A stretch of 64,000 nucleotides of DNA from Rhizobiales bacterium 65-79 (GCA_001896885.1 MKRJ01000014.1:337031-401030); one strand, 5' to 3'. Counted from the stretch's first letter, positions 1 through 10,439 are shown. Notes: generated from the letters alone by a model not told the origin. A program made the numbers and translations.

Positions 1-436
1 GGCCGACGCCCTCCCATCCGAAGAACATCTGCACGAGATTGTCCGCCGTCACCAGCGCCAGCATGGCGAAGGTGAACAGCGACAGATAGGCGAAGAAACG
101 CGGCCGGTCCGGATCGTGGTGCATGTAGCCGATCGAATAGATATGCACCAGGGACGAGACGGTGTTGACCACGACCAGCATCACCACGGTCAGCGTGTCG
201 ATCCTGAGCGCCCAGTCGGCTTCCAGCCCGCCCGACTTCATGAAGTGGAGTACGGGCACGGTGAAGATCTCGACGTCGCCGAAGCCGACATGGATGAAGG
301 CGACCCAGGACAGGACAGCGGAGATCACCAGCAGGCTGGAGGTAACCAGTTCCGACGCCCTGGCGCCGATCGAGCCGCCGAGAAGGCCGGCGATCAGGAA
401 GCCGATGAGGGGCAGGAAGACGATAGCCTGGTACAT
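1..436 (-). CDS. nuoL: NADH-quinone oxidoreductase subunit L, N-terminal 145 codons (cut by window edge)
   Basis: Proton-pumping antiporter-like membrane subunit of respiratory complex I. The visible part begins MYQAIVFLPLIGFLIAGLLG, with hydrophobic segments at about 1-21, 30-50 and 80-100. It then shows the family's conserved stretch IYSIGYMHHDPDRPRFFAYL and ends in FFGWEGVG, a hallmark of NuoL/Mrp antiporter subunits. The start ATG (436-434) lies one base after the nuoK stop, so the two are translationally coupled. The C-terminal three quarters lie outside the window. Identity is firm from position, motifs and operon order. Confidence 0.97.
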   Translation of the reverse strand, partial: MYQAIVFLPLIGFLIAGLLGGSIGARASELVTSSLLVISAVLSWVAFIHVGFGDVEIFTVPVLHFMKSGGLEADWALRIDTLTVVMLVVVNTVSSLVHIYSIGYMHHDPDRPRFFAYLSLFTFAMLALVTADNLVQMFFGWEGVG

Positions 437-437
437 G

Positions 438-746
438 TCAGCCCTTCATCATGTTGACGTCTTCGACGGCGATGGAGCCGCGATTGCGGTAGAAGACGAC
501 GAGGATCGAAAGGCCGATCGCCGCTTCGGCCGCCGCCACCGTCAGCACGAACAGCGCGAAGACCTGCCCGACCAGATCGCCGAGCGCCGCCGAGAAGGCG
601 ACGAAGTTCAGATTGACCGCGAGCAGGATCAACTCGATCGACATCAGGATGACGATGACGTTCTTGCGGTTCAAAAAGATGCCGAAGACGCCGAGCGTAA
701 AGACGATCGCCGAGACCGTCAGATAGTGGGCTATGCCGACTTCCAT
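438..746 (-). CDS. nuoK: NADH-quinone oxidoreductase subunit K
   Basis: Small membrane subunit of complex I (102 aa, the usual length), homologous to MrpC. It has three predicted transmembrane helices at about 5-25, 30-50 and 60-85. The second carries the conserved Glu of the motif [17 protein letters not shown], and a second Glu follows in [11 protein letters not shown]; both are the membrane carboxylates expected of the family. The start ATG shares one base with the nuoJ stop (TGATG), a translational coupling signature. Adjacent nuoL follows one base downstream. Confidence 0.98.
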   Translation of the reverse strand: MEVGIAHYLTVSAIVFTLGVFGIFLNRKNVIVILMSIELILLAVNLNFVAFSAALGDLVGQVFALFVLTVAAAEAAIGLSILVVFYRNRGSIAVEDVNMMKG

Positions 747-1369
747 CAGGATACTCCCTCGCCGGTCTTTACGTCGTGCAGCTGGACCGCCTTGCGCGGG
801 TCGCGCGCCACCTGGGCGGCGATCGACTGCCGCCGGACCGCCTGCTTGTGGCGCAGCGTGAGCACGATGGCGCCGACCATCGCCACGAGCAGCAGCAGGC
901 CGGCGACCTCGAAATAGAAAAGGTAGTCGGTATAGAGGATATCGCCGAGCGCGGCGGTGTTGGAGCGCTCGGCCAGCGACGGGATCGGCTTGGCGACCGT
1001 CCTGGCGAGCTGGGGCGAAAACGTATAGCCGCCGAGCACCACGATCAGCTCGCCGAGCAGGATGATGCCGACCAGCGCGCCGGCCGGCGCGTATTCCAGT
1101 ACGCCCCGCTTCATCTCGGCGAAATCGACGTCGAGCATCATGACGACGAACAGGAACAGCACCAGCACCGCGCCGACATAGACGACGAGCAGGATGAGCG
1201 CGAGGAACTCGGCGCCGGAGAGCAGGAACAATCCCGCCGCGTTGAAGAAGGCCAGAATCAGGAACAGGACCGAATGCACGGGATTGCGCGCGGCGATCAC
1301 CATGAAGGCCGAGCCAACGAGTATGAAGGCGAAGAGGTAGAAGAACGCCGCCTCTAGTCCAGTCAGCAT
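746..1369 (-). CDS. nuoJ: NADH-quinone oxidoreductase subunit J
   Basis: Membrane subunit of complex I (207 aa) with five predicted transmembrane helices. The segment [20 protein letters not shown] is the family hallmark, and the N-terminus [20 protein letters not shown] followed by [11 protein letters not shown] is typical. The C-terminal tail is cytoplasmic and basic. It overlaps nuoK by one base and is separated from nuoI by about 130 bases in which I see no gene. Nothing in it is unusual for an alphaproteobacterium. Confidence 0.98.
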   Translation of the reverse strand: MLTGLEAAFFYLFAFILVGSAFMVIAARNPVHSVLFLILAFFNAAGLFLLSGAEFLALILLVVYVGAVLVLFLFVVMMLDVDFAEMKRGVLEYAPAGALVGIILLGELIVVLGGYTFSPQLARTVAKPIPSLAERSNTAALGDILYTDYLFYFEVAGLLLLVAMVGAIVLTLRHKQAVRRQSIAAQVARDPRKAVQLHDVKTGEGVS

Positions 1370-1498
1370 GGGTTCCCCCGGTTTCGGTTCCCGGAAAGGA
1401 CAGAACGTCCTTCCCGATTTCGACTCTTCCCGCCCCCAGGCCCGAAGAATCGCGTGTCTCTTAGACGAGCCTTTCCGGCGCGTCCACTTTGACGGACG

Positions 1499-1990
1499 TC
1501 ACCGATACGGCGCGTCCAGCTTGATATTGGTGGCCAGCTCGCGCTCCCAGCGGTCCCCATTGGCGAGCAGCTTGTCCTTGTCGTAGTAGAGTTCCTCGCG
1601 GGTCTCCGTGGAGAACTCGAAATTCGGTCCCTCGACGATCGCGTCGACCGGGCAGGCCTCCTGGCAGAAGCCGCAATAGATGCACTTCACCATGTCGATG
1701 TCGTAGCGCACGGTGCGCCGCGTGCCGTCGTTGCGGCGCGGGCCGGCCTCGATGGTGATTGCCTGCGCCGGGCAGATCGCCTCGCACAGCTTGCAGGCGA
1801 TGCAACGTTCCTCGCCGTTCGGGTAGCGGCGCAAGGCATGCTCGCCGCGGAAGCGCGGGCTCTGCGGGTTCTTCTCGTAAGGGTAGTTGATCGTCGCCTT
1901 CGGCGCGAAAAACTGCTTCATGGAGAGCGCGGTGGCCTCCAGGAATTCCTTCAGGAGCAGCGATTTCGCCGCTTGCGCTAGTGCGCCCAT
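1499..1990 (-). CDS. nuoI: NADH-quinone oxidoreductase subunit I (two [4Fe-4S])
   Basis: Peripheral-arm subunit of complex I that carries two tetranuclear iron-sulfur clusters (N6a and N6b) on the electron path to quinone. It is 163 aa, like alphaproteobacterial and mitochondrial TYKY. Ligands are visible as C63-IA-C66-KL-C69-EAI-C73 and C103-IY-C106-GF-C109-QEA-C113, each followed by Pro. The N-terminal amphipathic segment anchors it to the membrane arm. It lies 28 bases after nuoH in the minus-strand operon. Confidence 0.98.
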   Translation of the reverse strand: MGALAQAAKSLLLKEFLEATALSMKQFFAPKATINYPYEKNPQSPRFRGEHALRRYPNGEERCIACKLCEAICPAQAITIEAGPRRNDGTRRTVRYDIDMVKCIYCGFCQEACPVDAIVEGPNFEFSTETREELYYDKDKLLANGDRWERELATNIKLDAPYR

Positions 1991-2018
1991 TGAAAATCTC
2001 CGAAAATGCCGGCGCCCG

Positions 2019-3062
2019 TCATGCCAGTCCCGTCACTTTGAGGAACACGGCCGTCGCGACCACCATGAACAGCGAGATCGGCAGGAACACCTTCCAGCCG
2101 AGCCGCATGAGCTGGTCGTAGCGGTAGCGCGGCACGAAGGCCTTGACCAGCGCGAACATGAAGAAGACGGCGATCAGCTTCAGGATGAACCAGATGAAGC
2201 CAGGCACCCAGGTGAACGGCGCGAAATCGAAGGGCGGCAGCCAGCCTCCGAGGAAGAGGATGGTGGTCAGCGCGCACATCAGCACCACTGCCACATACTC
2301 CCCGAGGAAGAAGAGCAGGAATGGCGTCGAGGAATATTCGACCATGTGGCCTGCGACGAGTTCCGATTCCGCCTCGACGAGGTCGAAGGGCGGCCGGTTG
2401 GTCTCGGCCAGCGCCGAGATGAAGAAGACGACGAACATAGGCAGGAGCGACAGCCAGTGCCAGTCGAGGAAGGTGTTCGGCAGGCCGAGATGCGTGCCGA
2501 GGCCGTCCTTCTGCGACAGCACGATGTCCGACAGGTTGAGCGAGCCGACGCACAGAAGCACGGTGATGATGACGAAGCCGATCGAGACCTCGTAGGAGAC
2601 CATCTGCGCAGCCGAACGCAGCGAGCCGAGGAACGGGTATTTCGAGTTCGAAGCCCAGCCGCCCATGATGACGCCGTAGACCTCGAGCGAGGAGATCGCG
2701 AAGACGTAGAGGATGCCGACATTGATATTGGCGATGGCCCAGCCGGCATCGATCGGGATCACTGCCCAGGCCGAGATCGCAAGCACGGCGGAAACGAGAG
2801 GCGCCAGCAGGAACACGCCCTTGTTGGCGCCGGACGGGATCACCGGCTCCTTGAAGACGAATTTGAAGAGGTCCGCGAAGGGCTGCAGCGTCCCCCAGGG
2901 GCCGACGACGTTCGGCCCCCGGCGCAACTGTACAGCTGCCCAGATCTTGCGGTCGCCGTAGAGGATGAAGGCAACGCCGACCAGCAGGATGACGATCAGA
3001 ACGACCGACTTCAAAAGGATGATCAGCGCCGGCAGCACATAGATGGTGAAAAAGGAATCCAC
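2019..3062 (-). CDS. nuoH: NADH-quinone oxidoreductase subunit H
   Basis: Membrane subunit of complex I that forms much of the quinone-binding site (347 aa, standard length). About eight transmembrane helices are predicted. The loop motifs [40 protein letters not shown] (seen as [20 protein letters not shown]) and [18 protein letters not shown] (seen as [16 protein letters not shown]) are diagnostic. I chose the GTG at 3062-3060, giving an N-terminus (M)[10 protein letters not shown], 11 bases after the nuoG stop. The reading frame stays open far upstream, but that part is only a shadow of nuoG. Confidence 0.97.
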   Translation of the reverse strand: MDSFFTIYVLPALIILLKSVVLIVILLVGVAFILYGDRKIWAAVQLRRGPNVVGPWGTLQPFADLFKFVFKEPVIPSGANKGVFLLAPLVSAVLAISAWAVIPIDAGWAIANINVGILYVFAISSLEVYGVIMGGWASNSKYPFLGSLRSAAQMVSYEVSIGFVIITVLLCVGSLNLSDIVLSQKDGLGTHLGLPNTFLDWHWLSLLPMFVVFFISALAETNRPPFDLVEAESELVAGHMVEYSSTPFLLFFLGEYVAVVLMCALTTILFLGGWLPPFDFAPFTWVPGFIWFILKLIAVFFMFALVKAFVPRYRYDQLMRLGWKVFLPISLFMVVATAVFLKVTGLA

Positions 3063-3073
3063 TTGCCTGTCCC

Positions 3074-5155
3074 CTACTCGGCCGCCTGCCTGAAGCCGTT
3101 CAACACCAGCGCCGAGCACTCGGCCATGACGGCGGAGGCGCGCGCGATCGGATTGGTCAGGTAGAAATCCCTGACCGGCGGGACGAAGGGCCTCGCGCCG
3201 AGACGCCCGCCTGCCTTGGCGAGCGTTGCTATCGTGGCCGCCTCGCCCGGCTGGATCTCCTCGATCGCCGCCATCAGCGGATGGTCCGCGTAGAGCCGGA
3301 CACGCAATTGCGCGAGCGAATCGAACGGCAGCCTCCGGCCGAGCACGTCCGACAGCGCCCTCAGGATCGCCCAGTCTTCCTTCGCCTGCCCCGGCGCGAA
3401 GCCGGCGCGGTTCGTCATCTGCACCCGGCCTTCGGTATTCACGTAGGTGCCGGATTTCTCGGTATAGGCCGCGCCCGGCAGGATGACGTCGGCGCGGTGC
3501 GCGCCGGCGTCGCCATGCGTGCCGATATAGACGGTGAAGGCCTCGCCGATGGCGTTCATGTCCATCTCGTCCGCGCCGAGCAGGAAGAGCACGTCCAGCG
3601 CGCCCATCATGCCGGCGACATCCTTGCCGCCCTCGCCCGGCACGAAGCCGATGTCGAGGCCGCCGACGCGCGCCGCCGCATTGTGCAGCACGGCAAAGCC
3701 GTTCCAGTCTTCGCGCACGGCCTTGAGGTCTAAGGCGAGCTTCGCCGCGAGGCCGAGCACCGCCCGGCCGTCGGGACGCGCCAGGGCCCCCTGTCCGACG
3801 ATGATCAGCGGACGCTGCGCCTTCTTGAGCGCGGAGACGAACTTGCCCTTGCCGTCGAGAAGCTGCTTCAGCGAATCGGCGCCCGATCCGAGCGCCTCGT
3901 AGTCGTAGCGCGGGTCGCCGATCTCGCCGACCGCCCCGATCGGGAAATCCCCCATGCGCCAGCGCTTGCGGATGCGCGCGTTCAACACCGATGCCTCGAA
4001 GCGCGGGTTGGAGCCGATCAGAAGCAGCGCGTCCGCCTGCTCGATGCCAGCGATGGTCGGGTTGAAGATGTAACCGGCGCGCCCCGCGGACGGGTCGAGC
4101 GCCGCGCCGTCCTGACGGCAGTCGATGTTGGCCGAGCCGAGCGATGCCATCAGGAGCTTCAGCGCGTACATCTCCTCGACCGCCGCGAGATCGCCGGCGA
4201 TGGCGCCGATACGATCGCCGCTCGTCTTGGCGACCGCGGCCCTGATCGTCTCGAAGGCTTCCGGCCAGGTCGCCGGAACGAGCTTGCCGCGCTTGCGCAC
4301 ATAGGGCCGGTCGAGGCGCTGCGTCCTCAACCCATCCCAGATGAAGCGCGTCTTGTCGGAGATCCACTCCTCGTTCACGTCGTCATTGGTGCGCGGCAGG
4401 ATGCGCATCACCTCCCGGCCGCGCGTGTCGACGCGGATGGCCGAGCCGACCGCGTCCATCACGTCGATCGATTCGGTCTTGGTGAGTTCCCACGGGCGTG
4501 CCTGGAAGGCATAGGGCTTGGAGGTCAGCGCGCCGACCGGGCAGAGATCGATGACGTTGCCCTGCAGTTCCGAGGTCATGGCGCGCTCGAGATAGGTGGT
4601 TATCTCCATGTCCTCGCCGCGCCCGGTCGCGCCGAGTTCCGAGACGCCGCCGACCTCGGTGGTGAAGCGGATGCAGCGCGTGCAATGGATGCAGCGCGTC
4701 ATGATCGTCTTCACCAGCGGGCCGATATATTTGTCCTCGACCGCGCGCTTGTTCTCGTGGAAGCGCGAGGAATCGACGCCGAACGCCATCGCCTGGTCCT
4801 GCAGGTCGCATTCGCCGCCCTGGTCGCAGATCGGGCAATCGAGCGGATGGTTGATGAGCAGGAACTCCATCACCCCTTCGCGCGCCTTCTTCACCATCGG
4901 CGTGTTGGTGAACATCTCCGGAGGCTCGCCGTTCGGGCCGGGGCGCAGGTCGCGCACGCCCATGGCGCAGGAGGCCTGCGGCTTGGGCGGCCCGCCCTTC
5001 ACCTCGACCAGGCACATGCGGCAATTGCCGGCGATCGAAAGCCGCTCGTGGAAGCAGAAGCGCGGGATTTCCGCGCCAGCTTCCTCCGCCGCCTGCAGCA
5101 GCGTGTAGTGATCGGGCACTTCGATCTCTTTGCCGTCGACCTTGAGTTTAGCCAT
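3074..5155 (-). CDS. nuoG: NADH-quinone oxidoreductase subunit G
   Basis: Largest peripheral subunit of complex I (693 aa), carrying one [2Fe-2S] and two [4Fe-4S] clusters. The N-terminal ferredoxin-like domain shows C34, C45, C48 and C63. Next come the His/Cys cluster ([20 protein letters not shown]) and the second [4Fe-4S] site ([10 protein letters not shown], with a later Cys in DLCPVGAL). The remainder is the molybdopterin-oxidoreductase-like domain, which in complex I lacks a cofactor. Length and order match alphaproteobacterial Nqo3/NuoG. The gene sits 11 bases upstream of nuoH and 93 bases after the extra ORF at 5249-6076. Confidence 0.98.
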   Translation of the reverse strand: MAKLKVDGKEIEVPDHYTLLQAAEEAGAEIPRFCFHERLSIAGNCRMCLVEVKGGPPKPQASCAMGVRDLRPGPNGEPPEMFTNTPMVKKAREGVMEFLLINHPLDCPICDQGGECDLQDQAMAFGVDSSRFHENKRAVEDKYIGPLVKTIMTRCIHCTRCIRFTTEVGGVSELGATGRGEDMEITTYLERAMTSELQGNVIDLCPVGALTSKPYAFQARPWELTKTESIDVMDAVGSAIRVDTRGREVMRILPRTNDDVNEEWISDKTRFIWDGLRTQRLDRPYVRKRGKLVPATWPEAFETIRAAVAKTSGDRIGAIAGDLAAVEEMYALKLLMASLGSANIDCRQDGAALDPSAGRAGYIFNPTIAGIEQADALLLIGSNPRFEASVLNARIRKRWRMGDFPIGAVGEIGDPRYDYEALGSGADSLKQLLDGKGKFVSALKKAQRPLIIVGQGALARPDGRAVLGLAAKLALDLKAVREDWNGFAVLHNAAARVGGLDIGFVPGEGGKDVAGMMGALDVLFLLGADEMDMNAIGEAFTVYIGTHGDAGAHRADVILPGAAYTEKSGTYVNTEGRVQMTNRAGFAPGQAKEDWAILRALSDVLGRRLPFDSLAQLRVRLYADHPLMAAIEEIQPGEAATIATLAKAGGRLGARPFVPPVRDFYLTNPIARASAVMAECSALVLNGFRQAAE

Positions 5156-5248
5156 TCCTTGCCCCTGCGGCGTTTGCCGCTTCGTATGCCATCAAAACGT
5201 CCGTGGCCAGCCCGCCCGGCCGCTTTTCAACCCTGTTCGGCCCGCGCT

Positions 5249-6076
5249 TCAATCCGCTTTTCCCGCCAGCGCCCTTGCCTGCTTCAGCCACTCGTCGCGC
5301 CCGATGCGGCCGCCGAAGCCGAGATAATCGTCCACCCAGGCGACCTCTTCCGGCGTCCAGCCGGCGATCTGCGCGAAAGTCCATACGCCAAGGCCGTTCA
5401 GAACCTGCTCCAGCTTCGGGCCGATGCCGGAGATCAGCTTGAGATCATCCGGCGTTCCGGGCCGCTCGATCGCTGCCGGCTGCCGGAAATCCTCCGGCAT
5501 GATCGGCGAAGCGCTCGAAGCCCGAACTTCATCCACCGCTTGAGAAGATGCCGCCATCGGGGCGTTTTCCTTGGCGGATGGCTTGGGGGCTACCGGCTTG
5601 ACGGCGGCCGGCTTGGCAGTGGTCGGCTTGCCGACGGCGTCGGCCATTTTGCCGGTAGCGCCCGCAAGCTCCACCGAAGCGCTCTCGAAGTCGGCCATCA
5701 ATGTCCTGGCCGCGGATTTCGCACGCGACACCGGCGATTTCGGCTCGGGTTTCGCTGCGTCCACGTCACAATTACTGTCGTCCCAGCTGGCGCCGAAGCC
5801 GAAGACCTCCATGCCGGGGATTTTCATCCCGCACAGTTCGCGCGCGGCCTCCATGGAACCGGCGACCGCTCCCATCCAGACACCGAAGGCTTGGCTGGCG
5901 ACGCCCATGGAAAGCGCCGTCGCGGCCGCGAGCCCGCCGGCCGGGTGCATCATCAAGTTCACGGCGCCCGGGCTGCTTGCGCCGCCAAGGGTCATGAACG
6001 CCGCGAACTCCCTGTTCATCGCCTCTATCTGTTCCACGTCAGGCATCATTTTCTCGGGTATGGGAAACATCGACAT
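5249..6076 (-). CDS. Hypothetical protein in nuo operon; C-terminal helix-hairpin-helix-like domain shared with NuoE
   Basis: A 275-aa protein encoded between nuoF and nuoG. Residues 1-90 are hydrophobic and Met/Ala/Gly-rich (GGLAAATALSMGVASQAFGV) and recall phasin-like or membrane-associated segments. Residues 105-200 are a Lys/Pro/Ala-rich linker. Residues about 210-271 are a compact domain beginning DDLKLISGIGPKLEQVLNGL and ending GRIGRDEWLKQARAL. That domain is nearly the same as the end of NuoE (39 identities in 62 aligned positions by my count). The GIGPK turn resembles helix-hairpin-helix folds. Proteins like this are known at this position in rhizobia, often annotated as NADH dehydrogenase-related, but I know of no established function. 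Confidence 0.85.
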   Translation of the reverse strand: MSMFPIPEKMMPDVEQIEAMNREFAAFMTLGGASSPGAVNLMMHPAGGLAAATALSMGVASQAFGVWMGAVAGSMEAARELCGMKIPGMEVFGFGASWDDSNCDVDAAKPEPKSPVSRAKSAARTLMADFESASVELAGATGKMADAVGKPTTAKPAAVKPVAPKPSAKENAPMAASSQAVDEVRASSASPIMPEDFRQPAAIERPGTPDDLKLISGIGPKLEQVLNGLGVWTFAQIAGWTPEEVAWVDDYLGFGGRIGRDEWLKQARALAGKAD

Positions 6077-6172
6077 CGACCATCTCCTTCTAAGGTCGTT
6101 TCGTTGCCGTTCTTCCGTCTCCCCTCTCCTGTCGCTTCCTGGTCCTGTCCCTGGTCGTCTTTTGAAAGCTTC

Positions 6173-7477
6173 CTATTCCGCCGCGACCAGCACCGGCTCG
6201 GCGCGGTGCGCATTGCGACTGAACTCGTCGATGCGCCGCTCGATCTCCGGACGGAAATGCCGGATCAGGCCCTGGATCGGCCACGCCGCCGCATCGCCCA
6301 GCGCGCAGATCGTGTGACCCTCGACCTGCTTGGTCACGTCGAGCAGCATGTCGATCTCGCGCTTCTGTGCCTCGCCGCGCACCAGCCGCTCCATGACGCG
6401 CCACATCCAGCCCGTGCCCTCGCGGCAGGGCGTGCACTGGCCGCAGCTCTCATGCTTGTAGAAGTAGGAGAGCCGGGCGATCGCCTTCACCACGTCGGTC
6501 GACTTGTCCATGACGATGACCGCCGCTGTGCCGAGGCCCGACTTCAGCTCCTTCAGCGCGTCGAAATCCATCGGGCAATCCATGATCTCGTTCGCTGGCA
6601 CCAGCGGCACCGAGGCCCCGCCCGGGATGACCGCGAGCAGATTGTCCCAGCCGCCGCGGATGCCGCCGGCATGCGTCTCGATCAGTTCGCGGAACGGGAT
6701 CGACATGGCGTCCTCGACCGTGCACGGCTTGTTGACGTGGCCGGAGATGCAGAAAAGCTTCGTGCCGGCATTGTTCGGCCGCCCGAACGAGGCGAACCAC
6801 GAGGCGCCGCGCCTCAGGATCGTCGGCGCCACCGCAATCGATTCGACGTTGTTGACCGTGCTCGGGCAGCCATAGAGGCCGACATTGGCCGGGAAAGGCG
6901 GCTTCAGCCGCGGCTGGCCCTTCTTGCCTTCGAGGCTTTCGAGCAGCCCCGTCTCCTCGCCGCAGATATAGGCGCCGGCGCCATGATGGACGATGATGTC
7001 GAAATCCCAGCCATTCTTGTTGTTCTTGCCGATGAGTTTCGCCTCGTAGGCCTCGTCGACCGCGCGCTGCAGCGCCTCGCGCTCGCGGATGAACTCGCCG
7101 CGCACATAGATGTAGGCCGCTTCCGCGCCCATGGCGAAGCCGGCTATCAGGCAGCCCTCGACCAGCGTATGCGGGTCATGGCGCATGATATCGCGATCCT
7201 TGCAGGTGCCGGGCTCGGATTCGTCGGCGTTCACGACGAGATATGATGGGCGCCCGTCCGAGGTCTTCGGCATGAACGACCATTTCAGGCCGGTCGGGAA
7301 ACCCGCGCCGCCGCGCCCGCGCAGGCCCGAAGCCTTCATCTCGTTGACGATCCAATCGCGACCCTTGGCGATGATGCCGGCCGTGTCGTCCCATTGCCCG
7401 CGCGCCATCGCTCCCTGAAGCGAGCGGTCGAACTCACCGTAGATGTTCGTGAAGATGCGGTCGCGATCAGCAAGCAT
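6173..7477 (-). CDS. nuoF: NADH-quinone oxidoreductase subunit F (NADH/FMN/[4Fe-4S])
   Basis: NADH-oxidising flavoprotein of complex I (434 aa, usual length). Visible motifs are the FMN/NADH-binding [13 protein letters not shown] (54-66), [13 protein letters not shown] (83-95), [19 protein letters not shown] (167-184) and the N3 [4Fe-4S] ligands C345-x2-C348-x2-C351 plus C391. It works with NuoE as the electron input module. It is preceded by nuoE (11 bases) and followed by the extra 275-aa gene after a 96-base gap. Confidence 0.98.
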   Translation of the reverse strand: MLADRDRIFTNIYGEFDRSLQGAMARGQWDDTAGIIAKGRDWIVNEMKASGLRGRGGAGFPTGLKWSFMPKTSDGRPSYLVVNADESEPGTCKDRDIMRHDPHTLVEGCLIAGFAMGAEAAYIYVRGEFIREREALQRAVDEAYEAKLIGKNNKNGWDFDIIVHHGAGAYICGEETGLLESLEGKKGQPRLKPPFPANVGLYGCPSTVNNVESIAVAPTILRRGASWFASFGRPNNAGTKLFCISGHVNKPCTVEDAMSIPFRELIETHAGGIRGGWDNLLAVIPGGASVPLVPANEIMDCPMDFDALKELKSGLGTAAVIVMDKSTDVVKAIARLSYFYKHESCGQCTPCREGTGWMWRVMERLVRGEAQKREIDMLLDVTKQVEGHTICALGDAAAWPIQGLIRHFRPEIERRIDEFSRNAHRAEPVLVAAE

Positions 7478-7488
7478 GTCTCAAACCC

Positions 7489-8778
7489 TCAACGCGGCTT
7501 CTTGCCGAAGACGCGGATGTATTCGGCCTCGCCGCCCTTGGCGAGGGCCTTGGCCTGCTTCACCCAGTCGTCGCGGTCGATGCGGCCCCTGAAGTTCAGG
7601 TAGCCGTCGACCCATTCGCACTGGTCCTTTCTCCACGAGGCGACCTGCTCGAACTTGTAGATGCCGAGACCGTTCAGGATGGCCTCGATCTTCGGTCCGA
7701 CGCCCGAGATGAGTTTCAGATCATCCGGCTCTGCCGGCTTCGGGATGCCGATGGGACGGTTCGGCGAATCGAGCGTCGGCTTCGCCGGAGCCGGCGGCTC
7801 CTTGGCGGCGCGCGCCGTCTTCTTGCCGTCGGCGCCGATCGGCTCGCCCTGAAGCAGTTCCGGGGATTTGTAGGCACTTTTCGGCGCCGGGCCGCCCGGC
7901 ATGCCCTTGCGCTGCCGGCCGGGCGCGCCGGCGTCGTCGATCGTCTCGTTGGCGCGCTTCTCGTTGAGCGGCAGCGGCGGAACGCTGGTCGCCCGTTCCT
8001 GATCGCGGCTCGCCTTCTTCGGCGATGGCGACTTGATGCCGGTGCCCGTTTCCTGGGCATCGGTTTTCGGCCTGGCCGCCTTGCTCGGCGGCACCGCCGG
8101 CTCCTGCGCCGAGCGCGCGCCCTTGGCCCCGCCGGGCTTCGCCTTGCCGCCGGAAGCCTTGAAGATCGCCGCCTCGTCGAGAAGCGTGGTGCGCTCGCCC
8201 TCAGGCTCGGAGGTGAAGCGATCTTTCAGCTGCGTCCCGGTCTTGACCGAAGCGCCCTTCCCCGCCTCGAAAGCGTCGATGATCTCACCGAGGCGTTCCG
8301 GAGTGAGATCCTCGTAGGTATCCTTGAAAATCATCACCATCGGCGCGTTCACGCAGGCGCCGAGGCACTCGACTTCCTCCCACGAGAGCGTCCCGTCGGC
8401 GTTGGTCTGGAACTGCTCGTGATGGATTTTCCGGCGGCAGACATCCATCAGCGCCTCCGACCCGCGCAGCATGCAGGGCGTGGTGCCGCAGACCTGGACA
8501 TGCGCCCGCGTGCCGACCGGCTTCAACTGGAACTGCGTATAGAAGGTGGCGACCTCGAGCACGCGGATCAGCGGCATGTCGAGCATGCGGCTGACCTCCT
8601 CGACCGCCGGCCTGGTGACCCAGCCCTCCTGCTCCTGAGCCAGCATGAGAAGCGGGATCACGGCCGATTGCTGCCGGCCCTTCGGGTATTTGCCGATCCA
8701 CTGCCTCGCAACGACGGCGTTCGCCCTGTTGAAGGCGAAACTGTCGGGCTGCTCTTCTGCTAACCTGCGTACGCTCAT
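7489..8778 (-). CDS. nuoE: NADH-quinone oxidoreductase subunit E with long C-terminal extension
   Basis: Residues 1-190 are the thioredoxin-like [2Fe-2S] (N1a) subunit, with ligands C97, C102, C138 and C142 in VQVCGTTPC and VECLGACVNAP. The typical family length is about 160-240 aa; this protein has 429. Residues 195-345 form a Lys/Pro/Ala-rich, probably disordered linker. Residues about 350-412 are a globular domain starting DDLKLISGVGPKIEAILNGL, a paralogue of the end of the standalone protein at 5249-6076. Long NuoE proteins are known in rhizobia. The tail's role is not established; sharing one domain between two operon products suggests a complex-I accessory function (inference). Confidence 0.96.
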   Translation of the reverse strand: MSVRRLAEEQPDSFAFNRANAVVARQWIGKYPKGRQQSAVIPLLMLAQEQEGWVTRPAVEEVSRMLDMPLIRVLEVATFYTQFQLKPVGTRAHVQVCGTTPCMLRGSEALMDVCRRKIHHEQFQTNADGTLSWEEVECLGACVNAPMVMIFKDTYEDLTPERLGEIIDAFEAGKGASVKTGTQLKDRFTSEPEGERTTLLDEAAIFKASGGKAKPGGAKGARSAQEPAVPPSKAARPKTDAQETGTGIKSPSPKKASRDQERATSVPPLPLNEKRANETIDDAGAPGRQRKGMPGGPAPKSAYKSPELLQGEPIGADGKKTARAAKEPPAPAKPTLDSPNRPIGIPKPAEPDDLKLISGVGPKIEAILNGLGIYKFEQVASWRKDQCEWVDGYLNFRGRIDRDDWVKQAKALAKGGEAEYIRVFGKKPR

Positions 8779-8812
8779 CGCTTCTCACATTCCAATGTCG
8801 GCCAGGCCCGGT

Positions 8813-10003
8813 TCACCGGTCGACCTCGCCGAAGACGATATCGATCGAACCCAGCACGGCCGAGACGTCGGCCAGCATGTGCCCCTTGCAGAGGAAATCC
8901 ATCGCCTGCAGATGCGCGAAGCTGGGAGCGCGCAGCTTGCAGCGGTAGGGCTTGTTGGTCCCGTCCGAGACGAGATAGACGCCGAACTCGCCCTTGGGTG
9001 CCTCGACGGCCGCATAGACCTCGCCGGCCGGAACGCGATAGCCTTCGGTGTAAAGCTTGAAGTGATGGATGAGCGCCTCCATCGAGCGCTTCATCTCGCC
9101 CCGCTTCGGCGGCACGATCTTGCCGTCCGTATTGGAGACGGGCCCGACCTTCTCCTTGCCGAGCAGCCGTTCGACGCATTGCCGCATGATCTTCGCCGAC
9201 TGGCGCATCTCCGCCATGCGGATCACATAGCGGTCGTAGCAATCGCCGTTCCTGCCGACCGGGATCTGGAACTCCATCTCGGGATAGCATTCATAAGGCT
9301 GCGATCGCCTGAGGTCCCAGGCCGCGCCGGCGCCACGCACCATCACGCCGGAGAAGCCCCAGGCCCATGCGTCCTCCAGAGACACGACGCCGATATCGAC
9401 GTTGCGCTGCTTGAAGATGCGGTTCTCGGTCAAAAGCACTTCGAGATCGTCGAGCGTCTTGTAGAACGGATCGATCCACTTGCCGATGTCCTCGACCAGT
9501 TTCTCCGGCAGGTCCTGATGCACGCCGCCCGGCCGGAAATAGGCCGAATGCATGCGCGCCCCGGAGGCCCGCTCGTAGAACACCATCAGCTTCTCGCGCT
9601 CCTCGAAGCCCCAGAGCGGCGGGGTGAGCGCGCCGACATCCATCGCCTGCGTCGTCACCTGGAGGAGATGGTTCAGGATGCGGCCGATCTCGCAATAGAG
9701 CACCCGGATAAGCTGCCCGCGGATGGGCACCTTGATGCCGAGCAACCGCTCCACGGCGAGCGCGAAGGCATGCTCCTGGTTCATCGGCGCGACATAGTCG
9801 AGCCTGTCGAAATAGGGCACCGCCTGCAGATAGGTCTTGGCCTCGATCAGCTTCTCGGTGCCGCGGTGCAAGAGGCCGATATGCGGATCGACGCGCTCGA
9901 CCACCTCGCCGTCAAGCTCCAGCACAAGGCGAAGCACCCCATGGGCGGCGGGATGTTGAGGGCCGAAATTGATGTTGAAGTTGCGGACGTTGTGTTCGGT
10001 CAT
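8813..10003 (-). CDS. nuoD: NADH-quinone oxidoreductase subunit D
   Basis: The 49-kDa subunit of complex I (396 aa), related to the large subunit of NiFe hydrogenases, lining the quinone pocket with NuoB. I start at the ATG at 10003 because it gives the canonical [20 protein letters not shown]. Further motifs are [18 protein letters not shown] ([17 protein letters not shown]) and the C-terminal [11 protein letters not shown]. An in-frame upstream ATG (10069) would add residues translated from the repeat tract at 10018-10045 and is rejected. No strong Shine-Dalgarno lies before 10003, possibly because the small-gene cassette at 10018-10453 displaced the native leader. Confidence 0.97.
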   Translation of the reverse strand: MTEHNVRNFNINFGPQHPAAHGVLRLVLELDGEVVERVDPHIGLLHRGTEKLIEAKTYLQAVPYFDRLDYVAPMNQEHAFALAVERLLGIKVPIRGQLIRVLYCEIGRILNHLLQVTTQAMDVGALTPPLWGFEEREKLMVFYERASGARMHSAYFRPGGVHQDLPEKLVEDIGKWIDPFYKTLDDLEVLLTENRIFKQRNVDIGVVSLEDAWAWGFSGVMVRGAGAAWDLRRSQPYECYPEMEFQIPVGRNGDCYDRYVIRMAEMRQSAKIMRQCVERLLGKEKVGPVSNTDGKIVPPKRGEMKRSMEALIHHFKLYTEGYRVPAGEVYAAVEAPKGEFGVYLVSDGTNKPYRCKLRAPSFAHLQAMDFLCKGHMLADVSAVLGSIDIVFGEVDR

Positions 10004-10017
10004 CGGGAGGCGGCCTT

Positions 10018-10045
10018 CGGCAATCGGCAATCGGCAATCGGCAGT
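10018..10045. repeat. Tandem heptamer CGGCAAT x3 plus CGGCAGT, left flank of S23 cassette
   Basis: Four abutting heptamers, three CGGCAAT and one CGGCAGT, followed by a further CGG. They lie between the stop of the small four-helix-bundle gene (10050) and the nuoD start (10003). The related unit TACTGCC (reverse complement GGCAGTA) occurs twice on the far side of that gene, so the gene is bracketed by heptamers in inverted orientation. Confidence 0.85.
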
Positions 10046-10049
10046 CGGA

Positions 10050-10436
10050 TCATGACGGCAACCCTGCATTCTTGACGGAGCGGATCAAACTCCGAAGCAT
10101 CTTTCCGACGATTTCAGCACGATCTAGAAGCGGCGCCACGTTGTCGCGAGGCGTCATACTCACCTTCACTGCCAGCAACACATGCGTCTCAAGCTCTTTA
10201 AGCGATCCTTGGGCGTTTTTCAAAAATTGGACGTAGCTTCCAGTACTCTCCCGACCGTACCCTTCAGCAATATTAGCTGGAACAGAAGCGCCGGCGCGTC
10301 GAATCTGTGAGATCATGCCGAACATTTCCTCGCGAGGAAATGTTCGGGTGACCCGATAGCAATCCGCAGCCAATTCCATAGCCTCGTTCCATACCCTTAG
10401 ATCGCGATACGAGCGAATTACATCCTCGTCCGCCAT
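10050..10436 (-). CDS. Four-helix-bundle protein of the 23S rRNA intervening-sequence (S23) family
   Basis: A 128-aa protein with the family pattern: [19 protein letters not shown] near the N-terminus, [20 protein letters not shown] at about 35-54, [10 protein letters not shown] at 54-63, and [19 protein letters not shown]. Members form pentameric four-helix bundles. They are encoded in intervening sequences of some 23S rRNA genes or as stand-alone genes, and Avd of diversity-generating retroelements is related. No rRNA or reverse transcriptase is near. The gene splits nuoC from nuoD, is visibly less GC-rich than its neighbours and is flanked by heptamer repeats, all pointing to insertion. 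The family's biochemical function is not settled. Confidence 0.9.
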   Translation of the reverse strand: MADEDVIRSYRDLRVWNEAMELAADCYRVTRTFPREEMFGMISQIRRAGASVPANIAEGYGRESTGSYVQFLKNAQGSLKELETHVLLAVKVSMTPRDNVAPLLDRAEIVGKMLRSLIRSVKNAGLPS

Positions 10437-10439
10437 CCT

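Noticed and set aside
5148..5384. 78-codon minus-strand ORF between the 275-aa gene and nuoG
   Set aside because: Mostly overlaps the 275-aa gene out of frame, with Arg/Gly-rich shadow composition; the 14 codons after its last Met are not a credible gene.
4685..7246. Very long plus-strand open frame (853 codons) across nuoG, the 275-aa ORF and nuoF
   Set aside because: It is antisense to conserved nuo genes, is Arg/His/Asp-rich low-complexity sequence typical of GC-rich antisense frames, and matches no family.
10050..10436. S23-family gene taken as part of an rRNA intervening sequence or a diversity-generating retroelement
   Set aside because: No 23S rRNA, reverse transcriptase or template/variable repeat pair lies nearby; it stands alone in the nuo operon.
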